Shown: one piece after another, positions 9,071 through 22,627 of the stretch
How the letters are laid out: each line of letters begins with the position of its first letter
Numbering within the stretch: position 1 is the first letter of the stretch
Assembly: GCA_964058805.1 (NCBI GenBank)
Contig: CAXKVV010002144.1
Location: forward strand, 1,426,001 to 1,490,000
Length of the DNA: 64,000 nucleotides
From: Schoenoplectus triqueter
Taxonomy: Eukaryota; Streptophyta; Magnoliopsida; Poales; Cyperaceae
Reading direction: 5' to 3'
Made by a program: the position numbers and the translations under genes
The notes under the pieces: model-generated
Told to the model about the DNA's origin: nothing
Database searches by the model: none
The model's input: the letters and a program-made list of their open reading frames with translations, nothing else

Positions 9071-10494
9071 CGTATTGGGCGCCGGACCCGGTTTGGGCGG
9101 TATCGAGGGCGTCGGGTCCCGTTTTCATGTTTTGCGCTCATCGACTCATTTTCGACGGTACCGATGGCGTCGAGACCTGTTTTCATGTTTTGCGCTCGCG
9201 GACTCGGTGTCGGCGGTCCCGAGGGCGTCGAGTCCCGTTTTCATGTTTTGCGCTCCCGAACTCGGTTTCGGCGGTGCCGAGGGCGTCAGGTCCCGTTTTC
9301 ATGTTTTGCGCTCCCCGACTCATTTTCGGCGGTACCGATGGCGTCTGGACCCGTTTTCATGTTTTGCGCTCTCGGACTCGTTTTCGGCGGTACCGATGGC
9401 GTCGCGTCCCGTTTTCATTTTTTGCGCTCCCGGACTCGTTTTCGGCGGTACCGAGGGCGTCGGGTCCCGTTTTCATGTTTTGCGCACCCGGACTCGTTTT
9501 CGGCGGTACCGAGGGGTCGGTCCCGTTTTCATGTTTTGCGCTCCCCGACTCGTTTTCGGCGGTACCGATGGCGTCGGGACCCGTTTTCATGTTTTGCGAT
9601 CTCGAACTCGATTTCGGCAGTACCGAGGGCGTCGGGTCCCGTTTTCATGTTTTGCGCTCCCCGACTCATTTTGGACGGTAACGATGGCGTCGAGACCTGT
9701 TTTCATGTTTTGCGCTCGCGGACTCGGTGTCGGCGGTCCCGAGGGCGTCGAGTCCCGTTTTCATGTTTTGCGCTCCCGGACTCGTTTTCAGCGGTACCGA
9801 GGGCGTCGGGTCCCGTTTTCATGTTTTGCGCACCCGGATTCGTTTTCGGCGGTACCGACGGCGTCGGGTCCCGTGTTCATGTTTTGTGCTCCGCGACTCG
9901 TTTTCGGCGGTACCGATGGCTTCGGGACCCGTTTTCATGTTTTTCGTTCTCGGACTCGTTTTTGGCGGTATCGATGGCGTCGGGTCCCGTTTTCATGTTT
10001 TGCGCGCCCGAACTCGGTTTCGGCGGTACCGAGGGCGTCGGGTCTCGTTTTGATGTTTTGCGCTCCCCGACTCGTTTTCGACGGTACCGAGGGCGTCGGG
10101 TCCCGTTTTCATGTTTTGCGCTCCCTGACTCATTTTCGGCGGTACTGATGGCGTCGGGACCCGTTTTCATGTTTTGCGCTCTCGGACTCGTTTTCGGCGG
10201 TACCGAAGGCGTCGGGTCCTGTTTTCATGTTTTGCGCGGCCGCACTCGTTTTCGGCGGTACCGAGGGCGTCGGGTCCCGTTTTCATGTTTTGCGCTCCCG
10301 GACTCGTTTTCGGCGGTACCGAGGGCGTCGGGTCCCATGTTCATGTTTTGCGCTCCGCGACACGTTTTCGGCGGTACCGATGGGTTCGGGACCCGTTTTC
10401 AAGTTTTGCGCTCTCTGACTCGTTTTCGGCGGTACCGATGGCGTCAGGTCCCGTTTTCATGTTTTGCGCGCCCGAACTCGTTTTCGGCGGTACC

Positions 10495-10506
10495 GATGGC
10501 GGCGCC
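10495..10506 (+). repeat. 12-bp internal duplication creating a 70-bp monomer
   Basis: GATGGCGGCGCC is inserted after GGTACC, so that GGCGGTACCGAT is followed by the near-copy GGCGGCGCCGAG. This looks like a 12-bp tandem duplication with two changes, and it makes a 70-bp monomer with a GGCGCC site. The same insertion is at 10913, 16666 (GATGGCAGCGCC), 19113, 20865, 22616, 27325 (GATGGTGGCGCC) and 30827. Confidence 0.9.
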
Positions 10507-10912
10507 GAGGTCGTCGGGTCTCGTTTTCATGTTTTGCGCTTCCGGACTCATTTTCGGCGGTACCGAAGGAGTCGTGTCCCGTTTTCATGTTTTGCGGTCC
10601 CGGACTCGTTTGCGGCGGTACCGTTGGCGTCGGGACCCGTTTTCATGTATAGCGCTCTCGGACTCGTTTTCGGCGGTACCGATGGCGTCGCGTCCCGTTT
10701 TCATGTTTTGCGCTCTCGGACTCGTTTTCGGCTGCGCCGAGGGCGTCGCGTCTCGTTTTCATGTTTTGCGCGCCCGCACTCATTTTCGGCGGTACCGAGG
10801 GAGTCGTGTCCCGTTTTCATGTTTTGGGCGCCCGGACACGGTTTCGGCGGTACCGAGGGCGTCGGGTCCCGTTTTCATGTTTTGCGCTCCCCGACTCATT
10901 TTCGACGGTACC

Positions 10913-10924
10913 GATGGCGGCGCC
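10913..10924 (+). repeat. 12-bp internal duplication creating a 70-bp monomer
   Basis: Second copy of the GATGGCGGCGCC insertion, 418 bp after the first (seven monomers plus 12 bp). It is followed by the same GAGGTCGTCGGGTCTCG and GAAGGAGTCGTGTCC monomers. Confidence 0.9.
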
Positions 10925-11464
10925 GAGGTCGTCGGGTCTCGTTTTCATGTTTTGCGCTCCCGGACTCATTTTCGGCGGTACCGAAGGAGTCGTGTCCCGT
11001 TTTCATGTTTTGCGGTCCCGGACTCGTTTGCGGCGGTACCGTTGGCGTCGGGACCCGTATTCATGTATAGCGCTCTCAGACTCGTTTTCGGCGGTACCGA
11101 TGGCGTCGCGTCCCGTTTTCATGTTTTGCGCTCCCGAACTCGTTTTGGGCGGTACCGAGGGCGTCGGGTCCCGTTTTCATGTTTTGTGTACACGGATTCG
11201 TTTTCAGCGGTACCGAGGGCGTCGGTCCCATTTTCGTGTTTTGCGCTCCCCGACTCGTTTTCGGCGGTAACGATGGCGTCGGGACCCGTTTTCATGTTTT
11301 GCGATCGCGGACTCGATTTCGGCGGTACCGATGGCGTCGGGACCCGTTTTGATGTTTTGCGATCGCGGACTCGATTTCGGCAGTACCGAGGGCGTCGGGT
11401 CCCGTTTTCATGTTTTGCGCGCCCGAACTCAGTTTCGGCGGTACCGAGGGCGTCGGGTCCCGTG

Positions 11465-11477
11465 TTTTTTTTTTTTT
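11465..11477 (+). repeat. T13 homopolymer inside a satellite monomer
   Basis: In a monomer beginning CCCGTG, the 11 bases that usually read TTCATGTTTTG are replaced by 13 T before CGCTCCGCG. This is either slippage in a T-rich part or a base-calling problem. Smaller T runs occur near 27287 and 50203. Confidence 0.8.
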
Positions 11478-14400
11478 CGCTCCGCGACTCGTTTTCGGCG
11501 GTACCGTTGGCGTCGGGACCCGTTTTCATGTTTTGCGCGCCCAAACTCGGTTTCGGCGGTACCGAGGGCTTCGGGTCCTGTTTTCTTGTTTTGCGCCCCC
11601 GGACTTGTTTTCGGCGGTACCGAAGGCGTCGGTTCCCGTGTTCATGTTTTGCGCTCCGCGACTCGTTTTCGGCGGTACCGATGGCGTCCGGACCTGTTTT
11701 CATGTTTTGCGCTCCCCGACTCATTTTCGGCGGTACCGACGGCGTCGAGACCCATTTTCAAGTTTTGCGCCCGGACTAGTTTTCGACGGTATAGAGGGCG
11801 ACGGGTCCCAATTTCATGTTTTGCGCGCCCGGATTCATTTTCGGCGGTACCGAGGGCGTCGGGTCCCGTTTTCTTAATTTGTGCGCTCGAACTCATTTTC
11901 GGCGATACCGAGGGCGTCGGGTCCCGTTTTCTTAATTTGGGCGCTCGAACTCGTTTTCGGCGGTACCGACGACGTCGGGTCCCGTTTTCACGTTTTGCGC
12001 GCCCGGACTCGGTTTCGGCTGTACCGAGGGCGTCGGGACCCGTTATCATGTTTTGCGCGCCCGGACCCGGTTTCGGCAGTACCGAGGGCGTCGGGTCCCG
12101 TTTTCATGTTTTGCGCGCTCGGACCCGGTTTCGGCGGTACCGAGGGCGTCGGGTCCCGTTATCATGTTTTGCGCGCCCGGACCTGGTTTCGGCGGTACCG
12201 AGGACGTCGGGTCATGTTTTCATGTTTTGCGCGCCCGGACCCGGTTTCGGCGGTACCGAGGGCGTCGGGTCCCGTTTTCACGTTTTGCGCGCCCGGACTC
12301 GGTATCGGCCGTACCGAGGGCGTCGGGACCCGTTATCATGTTTTGCGCGCCCGGACCCGGTTTCGGCGGTACCGAGGGCGTCGGGTCCCGTTTTCATGTT
12401 TTGCGCTCCCCGACTCATTTTCGGCGGTACCTATGGCGTCGCGTCTCGTTTTCATATTTTGCGCGCCCGGACTAATTTTCGGCGGTACCGAGGGCGTCGG
12501 GTCCCGTTTTCTTAATTTGTGCGCTCGAACTCGTTTTCGGCGGTACCGAGGGCGTCGGGTCCCGTTTTCACGTTTTGCGCGCCCAGACTCGGTTTCGGCT
12601 GTACCGAGGGCGTCGGGACCCGTTTTCATGTTTTGCGCGCCCGGACCCGGTTTCGGCGGTACCGAGGGCGTCGGGTCCCGTTTTCACGATTTGCGCGCCC
12701 GGACTCGGTTTCGGCTGTACCGAGGGCGTCGGGACCCGTTACCATGTTTTGTGCGCCCGGACCAGGTTTCGGCGGTACCGAGGGCGTCGGGTCCCGTTTT
12801 CATGTTTTGCGCGCCCGGACCCGGTTTCGGCGGTACCGAGGGCGTCGGGTCCCGTTTTCATGTTTTGCGCTCCCCGACTCATTTTCGGCGGTACCGATGG
12901 CGTCGCGTCTCGTTTTCATGTTTTGCGCGCCCGGACTAATTTTCAGTGGTACCGAGGGAGTCGGGTCCCGTTTTCATGTTTTGGGCGCCCGGACCCGGTT
13001 TCGGCGGTACCGAGGGCCTCGGGTCCCGTTTTCATGTTTTGCGCTCTCGGACTCTTTTTCGGCTGCGCCGACGGCGTCGCGTCTCGTTTTTATGTTTTGC
13101 GCGCCGGCACTCATTTTCGGCGGTACCGAGGGAGTCGTGTCCCGTTTTCATGTTTTGGGCGCCCGGACCCGGTTTCGGCGGTACCGAGGGCGTCGGGTCC
13201 CGTTTTCATGTTTTGCGCTCCCCGACTCATTTTCGGCGGTACCGATGGCGTCGCATCTCGTTTTCATGTTTTGCGCGCCCGGACCCGGTTTCGGCGGTAC
13301 CGAGGACGTCGGGTCCCGTTTTCATGTTTTGCGCCATCGGACCCGGTTTCGGCGGTACCGAGAGCGTCGGGTCCCGTTTTCACGTTTTGCGCGCCCGGAC
13401 TTGGTTTCGGCCGTACCGAGGGCGTCGGGACCCGTTATCATGTTTTGCGCGCCTGCACCCGGTTTCGGCGGTACCGAGGGCGTCGGGTCCCGTTTTCATG
13501 TTTTGCGCTCCCCGACTCATTTTCGGCGGTACCGATGGCGTCGCGTCTCGTTTTCATGTTTTGCGTGCCCGGACTAATTTTCAGTGGTACCGAGGGAGTC
13601 GGGACACGTTATCATGTTTTGCGCGCCCGGACCCGGTTTCGGCGGTACCGAGGGCGTCGGGTCCCGTTTTCTTGTTTTGCGCTCCCCGACTCATTTTCGA
13701 CGGTACCGATGGCGTCGAGACTTGTTTTCATGTTTTGCGCTCGCGGACTCGGTGTCGGCGGTCCCGAGGGCGTCGAGTCCCATTTTCATGTTTTGCGCTC
13801 CCGGACTCGTTTTCGGCGGTACCGAGGGCGCCGGGTCCCGTTTTCATGTTTTGCGCACCCGGACTCGTTTTCGGTGGTACCGACGGCGTCGGGTCCCGTG
13901 TTCATGTTTTGTGCTCCGCGACTCGTTTTCGGCGGTACCGATGGCTTCGGGACCCGTTTTCATGTTTTGCGCTCTCAGACTCGTTTTTGGCAGTACAGAT
14001 GGCGTCGGGTCCCGTTTTCATATTTTGCGCGCCCGGACTAATTTTCGGCGGTACCGGGGGCGTCGGGTTCCGTTTTCTTAATTTGTGCGCTCGAACTCGT
14101 TTTCGGCGGTACCGAGGGCGTCGGGTCCCGTTTTCTTAATTTGGGCGCTCGAACTCGTTTTCGGCGGTACTGACGGCGTCGGGTCCCGTTTTCACATGTT
14201 GCGCGCCCGGACTCGGTTTCGGCTGTACCGAGGGCGTCGGGACCCGTTATCATGTTTTGCGCGCCCGGACCCGGTTTCAGCGGTACCGAGGGCGTCGGGT
14301 CCCGTTTTCATGTTTTGCGCGCTCGGACCCGGTTTCGGCGGCACCGAGGGCGTCGGGTCCCGTTATCATGTTTTGCGCGCCCGGACCTGGTTTCGGCGGT

Positions 14401-16665
14401 ACCGAGGACGTCGGGTCCCGTTTTCATGTTTTGCGCGCCCGGACCCGGTTTCGGCGGTACCGAGGGCGTCGGGTCCCGTTTTCACGTTTTGCGTGCCCGG
14501 ACTCGGTTTCGGCCGTACCGAGGGCGTCGGGTCCCGTTTTCATGTTTTGCGCTCCCCGACTCATTTTCTGCGGTACCTATGGCGTCGCGTCTCGTTTTCA
14601 TATTTTGCGCGCCCAGACTAATTTTCGGCGGTACCGGGGGCGTCGGGTCCCGTTTTCTTAATTTGTGCGCTCGAACTCGTTTTCGGCGGTACCGAGGGCG
14701 TCGGGTCCCGTTTTCTTAATTTGGGCGCTCGAACTCGTTTTCGGCGGTACTGACGGCGTCGGGTCCCGTTTTCACATTTTGCGCGCCCGGACTCGATTTC
14801 GGCTGTACCGAGGGCGTCGGGACCCGTTATCATGTTTTGCGCGCCCGGACCCGGTTTCGGCGGTACCGAGGGCGTCGGGTCCCGTTTTCACGTTTTGCGC
14901 GCCCGGACTCGGTTTCGGCTGTACCGAGGGCGTCGGGACCCGTTACCATGTTTTGCGCGCCCGGACCAGGTTTCGGCATTACCGAGGGCGTCGGGTCCCG
15001 TTTTCATGTTTTGCGCTCCCCGACTCATTTTCGGCGGTACCGATGGCGTCGCATCTCGTTTTCATGTTTTGCGCGCCCGGACCCGGTTTCGGCGGTACCG
15101 AGGACGTCGGGTCCCGTTTTCATGTTTTGCGCCACCGGACCCGGTTTCGGCGGTACCGAGAGCGTCGGGTCCCGTTTTCACGTTTTGCTCGCCCGGACTC
15201 GGTTTCGGCCGTACCGAGGGCGTCGGGACCCGTTATCATGTTTTGCGCGCCCGCACCCGGTTTCGGCGGTACCGAGGGCGTCGGGTCCCGTTTTCATGTT
15301 TTGCGCTCCCCGACTCATTTTCGGCGGTACCGATGGCGTCGCGTCTCGTTTTCATGTTTTGCGCGCCCGGACTAATTTTCAGTGGTACCGAGGGAGTCGG
15401 GTCCCGTTTTCGTGTTTTGGGCGCCCGGACCCGGTTTCGGCGGTACCGAGGGCGTCGGGTCCCGTTTGCATGTTTTGCGCTCTCGGACTCTTTTTCGGCT
15501 GCGCCGACGGCGTCGCGTCTCGTTTTTATGTTTTGCGCGCCCGCACTCATTTTCGGCGGTACCGAGGGAGTCGTGTCCCGTTTTCATGTTTTGGGCGCCC
15601 GGACCCGGTTTCGGCGGTACCGAGGGCGTCGGGTCCCGTTTTCTTGTTTTGCGCTCCCCGACTCATTTTCGACGGTACCGATGGCGTCGAGACTTGTTTT
15701 CATGTTTTGCGCTCGCGGACTCGGTGTCGGCGGTCCCGAGGGCGTCGAGTCCCGTTTTCATGTTTTGCGCTCCCGGACTCGTTTTCGGCGGTACCGAGGG
15801 CGCCGGGTCCCGTTTTCATGTTTTGCGCACCCGGACTCGTTTTCGGTGGTACCGACGGCGTCGGGTCCCGTGTTCATGTTTTGTGCTCCGCGACTCGTTT
15901 TCGGCGGTACCGATGGCTTCGGGACCCGTTTTCATGTTTTGCGCTCTCGGACTCGTTTTTGGCAGTACCGATGGCGTCGGGTCACGTTTTCATGTTTTGC
16001 GCGCCCGAACTCGGTTTCGGCGGTACCGAGGGCGTCGGCTCCCGTTTTCATGTTTTGCGCTCTGGGACTCATTTTCGGCGGTACCGAGGGCGTCGGGTCC
16101 CGTTTTGATGTTTTGCGCTCCCCGACTCATTTTCGGCGGTACCGAGGGCGTCGGGTCCAGTTTTCATGTTTTGCGCTCCCCGACTCGTTTTCAGCGGTAC
16201 CGAGGGCGTCGGGTCCTGTTTTGATGTTTTGCGCTCCCCGACTCGTTTTCGGCCGTACCGAGGGCGTCGGGTCCCGTTTTCATGTTTTGCGCTCCCCGAC
16301 TCATTTTCGGCGGTACCGATGGCGTCGGGACCCGTTTTCATGTTTTGCGCTCTCAGACTCGTTTTCGGCGGTGCCGAAGGCGTCGGGTCCCGTTTTCATG
16401 TTTTGCGCGCCCGCACTCGTTTTCGGCGGTACCGAGGGCGTCGGGTCCCGTTTTCATGTTTTGCGCCCCCGGACTCGTTTTCGGCGGTACCGCGGGCGTC
16501 GGTTCCCGTGTTCATGTATTGCGCTCCGCGACACCTTTTCGGCGGTACCGATGGCTTCGGGACCCGTTTTCAAGTTTTGCGCTCTCTGACTCGTTTTCGG
16601 CGGTACCGATGGCGTCGGGTCTCGTTTTCATGTTTTGCGCGCCCGAACTCGTTTTCGGCGGTACC

Positions 16666-16677
16666 GATGGCAGCGCC
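16666..16677 (+). repeat. 12-bp internal duplication creating a 70-bp monomer (variant)
   Basis: GATGGCAGCGCC followed by TCGGTCGTCGGG, a mutated form of the GATGGCGGCGCC insertion; it no longer has the GGCGCC site. Confidence 0.85.
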
Positions 16678-19112
16678 TCGGTCGTCGGGTCTCGTTTTCA
16701 TGTTTTGCGCGCCCGGACTCATTTTCGGCGGTACCGAAGGAGTCGTGTCCCGTTTTCATGTTTTGCGGTCCCGGACTCGTTTTCGGCGGTCCCGAGGGCG
16801 TCGGGTCCCGTTTTCATGTTTTGTGCTGCCCGACTCATTTTCGCCGGTCCCGAGGGTGTTGCATACCGTTTTCATGTTTTGCGCTCCCGGACTCGTTTTC
16901 GGCGGTACCGAGTGCGTCGGGTCTCGTTTTCATGTTTTGCGCTCCCGGACTCGTTTTCGACGGTACCGAGGGCGTCGGGTCCCGTTTTCATGTTTTGCGC
17001 ACCCGGACTCGTTTTCGGCGGTACCGAGGGCGTCGGTCCCGTTTTCATGTTTTGCGCTCCCCGACTCGTTTTCGGCGGTACCGATGCCGTCGGGACCCGT
17101 TTTCATGTTTTGCGATCTCGGACTCGATTTCGGCAGTACCGAGGGCGTCGGGTCCCGTTTTCATGTTGTGCGCTCCCAAACTAGGTTTCGGCTGTACCGA
17201 GGGCTTCGGGTCCCGTTTTTTTGTTTTGCGCCCCCGGACTTGTTTTCGGCGGTACCGAGGGCGTCGGGTCCCGTGTTCATGTTTTGCGCTCCGCGACTCA
17301 TTTTCGGCGGTACCGATGGCGTCAGGACCCGTTTTCATGTTTTGCGCTCCCCGACTCATTTTCGGCGGTACCAACGGCGTCGAGACCCATTTTCAAGTTT
17401 TGCGCGCCCGGACTAGTGTTCGGCGGTATAGAGGGCGACGGGTCCCAATTTCATGTTTTGCGCGCCCGGATTCGTTTTCGGCGGTACAGAGGGCGTCGGG
17501 TCCCGTTTTCTTAATTTGTGCGCTCGAACTCGTTTTCGGCGGTACCGAGGGCGTCGGGACCCGTTTTCTTAATTTGGGCGCTCGAACTCGTTTTAGGCGG
17601 TACCGACGGCGTCGGGTCCTGTTTTCACATTTTGCGCGCCCGGACCCGGTTTCGGCGGTACCGAGGGCGTCGGGTCCCGTTTTCACGTTTTGCGCGCCCG
17701 GACTCGGTTTCGGCTGTACCGAGGGCGTCGGGACCCGTTAGCATGTTTTGCGCGCCCGGACTCGGTTTCGGCTGTACCGCGGACGTCGGGTCCCGTTTTC
17801 ATGTTTTGCGCGCCCGGACCCTATTTCGGCGGTACCGAGGGCTTCGGGTCCCGTTTTCACGTTTTGCGCGCTCGGACTCGGTTTCGGCCGTACCGAGGGC
17901 ATCGGGACCCGTTATCATGTTTTGCGCGCCCGGACCCGGTTTCGGCGGTACCGAGGGCGTCAGGTCCCGTTTTCATGTTTTGCGCTCCCCGACTCATTTT
18001 CGGCGGTACCGATGGCGTCGCGTCTCGTTGTCATGTTTTGCGCGCCCGGACTAATTTTCGGCGGTACCGAGGGAGTCGGGTCCCGTTTTCATGTTTTGGG
18101 CGCCCGGACCCGATTTCGACGATTCCGAGGGCGTCGGGTCCCGTTTTCTTAATTTGTGCGCTCAAACTCGTTTTCGGCGATACCGAGGGCGTCGGGTCCC
18201 GTTTTCTTAATTTGGGCGCTCGAACTCGTTTTCGGCGGTAACGAGGGCGTCGGGACCCGTTTTCACGTTTCGCGCGCCCGGACTCGGTTTCGGCAGTACC
18301 GAGGTCGTCGAGACCCGTTATCATGTTTTGTGCGCCCGGAACTGGTTTCGGCGGTACCGAGGGCGTCGGGTCCCGTTTTCACGTTTTGCGCGCCTGGACT
18401 CGGTTTCGGCCGTACCGAGGGCGTCGGGATACGTTATCTTGTTTTGCGCGCCCGGACTCGGTTTCGGCGGTACCGAGGGCGTCGGGTCCCGTTTTCATGT
18501 TTTGCGCTCCCCGACTCATTTTCGGCGGTACCGATGGCGTCGCGCCCCGTTTTCATGTTTTGCTCTCTCGGACTCGTTTTCGGCTGCGCCGAGGGCGTCG
18601 CGTCTCGTTTTCATGTTTTGCGCGCCCAGACTCATTTTCGGCGGTACCGAGGGAGTCGTGTCCCGTTTTCATGCTTTGGGCGCCCGGACGCGGTTTCGGC
18701 GGTACCGAGGGCGTCGGGTCTCGTTTTCATGTTTTGCGCTCCCGGACTCGTTTGCGGCGGTACCGTTGGCGTCGGGACCCGTTTTCATGTTTTGCGCTCC
18801 CCGACTCATTTTCGACGGTACCGATGGCGTCGAGACCTGTTTTCATGTTTTGCGCTCACGGACTCGGTGTCGGCGGTCCCGAGGGCGTCGAGTCCCGTTT
18901 TCATGTTTTGCGCTCCCGGACTCGTTTTCGGCGGTACCGACGGCGTCGGGTCCCGTGTTCATGTTTTGCGCTCCGCGACACGTTTTCGGCGGTACCGATG
19001 GCTTCGGGACCCGTTTTCAAGTTTTGCGCTCTCTGACTCGTTTTCGGCGGTACCGATGGCGTCGGGTCCCGTTTTCATGTTTTGCGCGCCCGAACTCGTT
19101 TTCGGTGGTACC

Positions 19113-19124
19113 GATGGCGGCGCC
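19113..19124 (+). repeat. 12-bp internal duplication creating a 70-bp monomer
   Basis: GATGGCGGCGCC insertion within the higher-order unit whose TATAGAGGG landmarks are 17427 and 19585. That unit is 2158 bp, 37 monomers plus 12 bp. Confidence 0.9.
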
Positions 19125-20864
19125 GAGGTCGTCGGGTCTCGTTTTCATGTTTTGCGCGCCCAGACTCATTTTCGGCGGTACCGAAGGAGTCGTGTCCCGT
19201 TTTCATGTTTTGCGGTCCCGAACTCGTTTTCGGCGGTGCCGAGGGCGTCGGGTCCTGTTTTCATTTTTTGTGCTCCCCGACTCATTTTCGACGGTCCCGA
19301 GGGTGTTGCATACCGTTTTCATGTTTTGCGCTCCCGGACTCATTTTCGGCGGTACCGAGGGCGTCGGGTCCCGTTTTCATGTTTTGCGCCCCCGGTCTCA
19401 TTTTCGGCGATATCGAGGGCGTCGGGTCCCGTGTTCATGTTTTGCGCTCCGCGACTCGTTTTCGGCGGTACCGATGGCGTCAGGACCCGTTTTCATGTTT
19501 TGCGCTCCCCGACTCATTTTCGGCGGTACCGACGGCGTCGAGACCCATTTTCAAGTTTTGCGCGCCCGGACTAGTTTTCGGCGGTATAGAGGGCAACGGG
19601 TCCCAATTTCATGCTTTGCGCGCCCGGATTCGTTTTCGGCGGTACCGAGGGCGTCAGGTCCCGTTTTCTTAATTTGTGCGCTCGAACTCGTTTTCGGCGG
19701 TACCGAGGGCGTCGGGACCCGTTTTCTTAATTTGGGCGCTCGAACTCGTTTTAGGCGGTACCGACGGCGTCGGGTCCTGTTTTCATGTTTTGCGCGCCCG
19801 GACTAGGTTTCGGCTGTACCGAGGACGTCGGGTCCCGTTTTCATGTTTTGCGCGCCCGGACCCTATTTCGGCGGTACCGAGGGCGTCGGGTCCCGTTTTC
19901 ACGTTTTGCGCGCCCGGACTCCGTTTCGGCCGTACCGAGGGCATCGGGACCCGTTATCATGTTTTGCGCGCCCGGACCCGGTTTCGGCGGTACCGAGGGC
20001 GTCGGGTCCCGTTTTCATGTTTTGCGCTCCCCAACTAATTTTCGGCGGTACCGATGGCGTCGCGTCTCGTTGTCATGTTTTGCGCGCCCGGACTAATTTT
20101 CGGCGGTACCGAGGGAGTCGGGTCCCGTTTTCATGTTTTGGGCGCCCGGACCCGGTTTCGGCGGTACCGAGGGCGTCGGGTCCCGTTTTCTTAATTTGTG
20201 CGCTCGAACTCGTTTTCGGCGGTACCGAGGGCGTCGGGTCCCGTTTTCTTAATTTGGGCGCTCGAACTCGTTTTCGGCGGTACCGAGGGCGTCGGGACCC
20301 GTTTTCAAGTTTCGCGCGCTCGGACTCGGTTTCGGCAGTACCGAGGTCGTCGAGACCCGTTATCATGTTTTGCGCGCCCGGAACTGGTTTCGGCGGTACC
20401 GAGGGCGGCGGGTCCCGTTTTCACGTTTTGCGCGCCCGGACTCGGTTTCGGCCGTACCGAGGGCGTCGGGACCCGTTATCTTGTTTTGCGCGCCCGGACT
20501 CGGTTTCGGTGGTACCGAGGGCGTCGGGTGCCGTTTTCATGTTTTGCGCTCCCCGACTCATTTTCGGCGGTACCGATAGCGTCGCGCCTCGTTTTCATGT
20601 TTTGCTCTCTCGGACTCGTTTTCGGCTGCGCCGAGGGCGTCGCGTCTCGTTTTCATGTTTTGCGCGCCCGGACTCATTTTCGGCGGTACCGAGGGAGTCG
20701 TGTTCCGTTTTCATGTTTTGGGCGTCCGGACCCGGTTTCGGCGGTACCGATGGCTTCGGGACCCGTTTTCAAGTTTTGCGCTCTCTGACTCGTTTTCGGC
20801 GGTACCGATGGTGTCGGTTCCCGTTTTCATTTTTTGCGCGCCCGAACTCGTTTTCGGCGGTACC

Positions 20865-20876
20865 GATGGCGGCGCC
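20865..20876 (+). repeat. 12-bp internal duplication creating a 70-bp monomer
   Basis: GATGGCGGCGCC insertion within the 1868-bp unit between landmarks 19585 and 21453 (32 monomers plus 12 bp). Confidence 0.9.
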
Positions 20877-22615
20877 GAGGTCGTCGGGTCTCGTTTTCAT
20901 GTATTGCGCGCCCGGACTCATTTTCGGCGGTACCGAAGGAGTCGTGTGCCGTTTTCATGTTTTGCGGTCCCGAACTCGTTTTCGGCGGTGCCGAGGGCGT
21001 CGGGTCCTGTTTTCATATTTTGTGCTCCCCGACTCATTTTCGGCGGTCCCGAGGGTGTTGCATACTGTTTTCATGTTTTGTGCTCCCGGACTCGTTTTCG
21101 GCGGTACCGATGGCGTCCGGACCCGTTTTCATGTTTTGCGCTCTCGGACTCGATTTCGGCAGTACCGAGGGCGTCGGTTCCCGTTTTCATGTTTTGCGCG
21201 CCCAAACTCGGTTTCGGCGGTACCGAGGGCTTCGGGTCCCGTTTTCTTGTTTTGCGCCCCCGGACTTGTTTTCGGCGGTACCGAGGGCGTCGGGTCCCGT
21301 GTTCATGTTTTGCGCTCCCCGACTCGTTTTCGGCGGTACCGATGGCGTCAGGACCCGTTTTCATGTTTTGCGCTCCCCGACTCATTTTCGGCGGTACCGA
21401 CGGCGTCGAGACCCATTTTCAAGTTTTGCGTGCCCGGACTAGTTTTCGGCGGTATAGAGGGCGACGGGTCCCAATTTCATGTTTTGCGCGCCCGGATTCG
21501 TTTTCGGCGGTACCGAGGGCGTCGGGTCCCGTTTTCTTAATTTGTGCGCTCGAACTCGTTTTCGGCGGTACCGAGGGAGTCGGGTCCCGTTTTCTTAATT
21601 TGGGCGCCCGAACTCGTTTTCGGCGGTACCGACGGCGTCGGGTCCCGTTTTCACGTTTTGCGCGCCCGGACTCGGTTTCGGCTGTACCGAGGGCGTCGGG
21701 ACCCGTTATCATGTTTTGCGCGCCCGGACCCGGTTTCGGCGGTACCGAGGGCGTCGGGTCCCGTTTTCATGTTTTGCGCGCCCGGACCCGGTTTCGGCGG
21801 TACCGAGGGCGTCGGGACCTGTTATCATGTTTTAAGCGCCCGGACCCGGTTTCGGCGGTACCGAGGACGTCGGGTCCCGTTTTCATGTTTTGCGCGCCCG
21901 GACCCGGTTTCGGCGGTACCGAGGGCGTCGGGTCCCGTTTTCATGTTTTGCGCTCCCGGACTCGTTTTCGACGGTACCGAGGGCGTCGGGTCCCGTTTTC
22001 ATGTTTTGCGCTCCCTGATTCGTTTGCGGCGGTACCGTTGGCGTCGGGACCCGTTTTCATGTTTTGCGCTCTCGGACTCGTTTTCAGCGGTACCGATGGC
22101 GTCGCGTCCCGTTTTCATGTTTTGCGCTCCCGGACTCGTTTTCGGCTGTACCGAGGGCGTCGGGTCCCGTTTTCATGTTTTGCGCACCCGGACTCGTTTC
22201 GGCGGTACCGAGGGCGTCGGGTCCCATTTTCATGTTTTGCGCTCCCTGACTCGTTTGCGGCGGTACCGTTGGCGTCGGGACCCGTTTTCATGTTTTGCGC
22301 TCCCCGACTCATTTTCGACGGTACCGATGGCGTCGAGACCTTTTTTCATGTTTTGCGCTCGCGGACTCGGTGTCGGCGGTCCCGAGGGCGTCGAGTCCCG
22401 TTTTCATGTTTTGCGCTCCCGGACTCGTTTTCGGCGGTACCGACGGCGTCGGGTCCCGTGTTCATGTTTTGCGCTCCGCGACACGTTTTCGGCGGTACCG
22501 ATGGCTTCGGGACCCGTTTTCAAGTTTTGCGCTCTCTGACTCGTTTTCGGCGGTACCGATGGCGTCGGGTCCCGTTTTCATGTTTTGCGCGCCTGAACTC
22601 GTTTTCGGTGGTACC

Positions 22616-22627
22616 GATGGCGGCGCC
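22616..22627 (+). repeat. 12-bp internal duplication creating a 70-bp monomer
   Basis: GATGGCGGCGCC insertion within the 1635-bp unit between landmarks 21453 and 23088 (28 monomers plus 11 bp). Confidence 0.9.

Larger units (their letters stand above)
9071..11735 (+). repeat. 58-bp satellite array, domain F (mixed monomers, first 70-bp monomers)
   Basis: Ordinary 58-bp monomers, with recurrent GCTCGCGGACTCGGTGTC followed by GGTCCCGAGGGCGTCGAG, and with GTGTTCATG monomers. Monomers lengthened by 12 bp occur at 10495-10506 and 10913-10924. A homopolymer of 13 T lies at 11465-11477 inside one monomer. The CTAAATTTGGG cassette is absent. The right limit is set by the first TATAGAGGGCGACGGG monomer at 11790. 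Confidence 0.92.
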
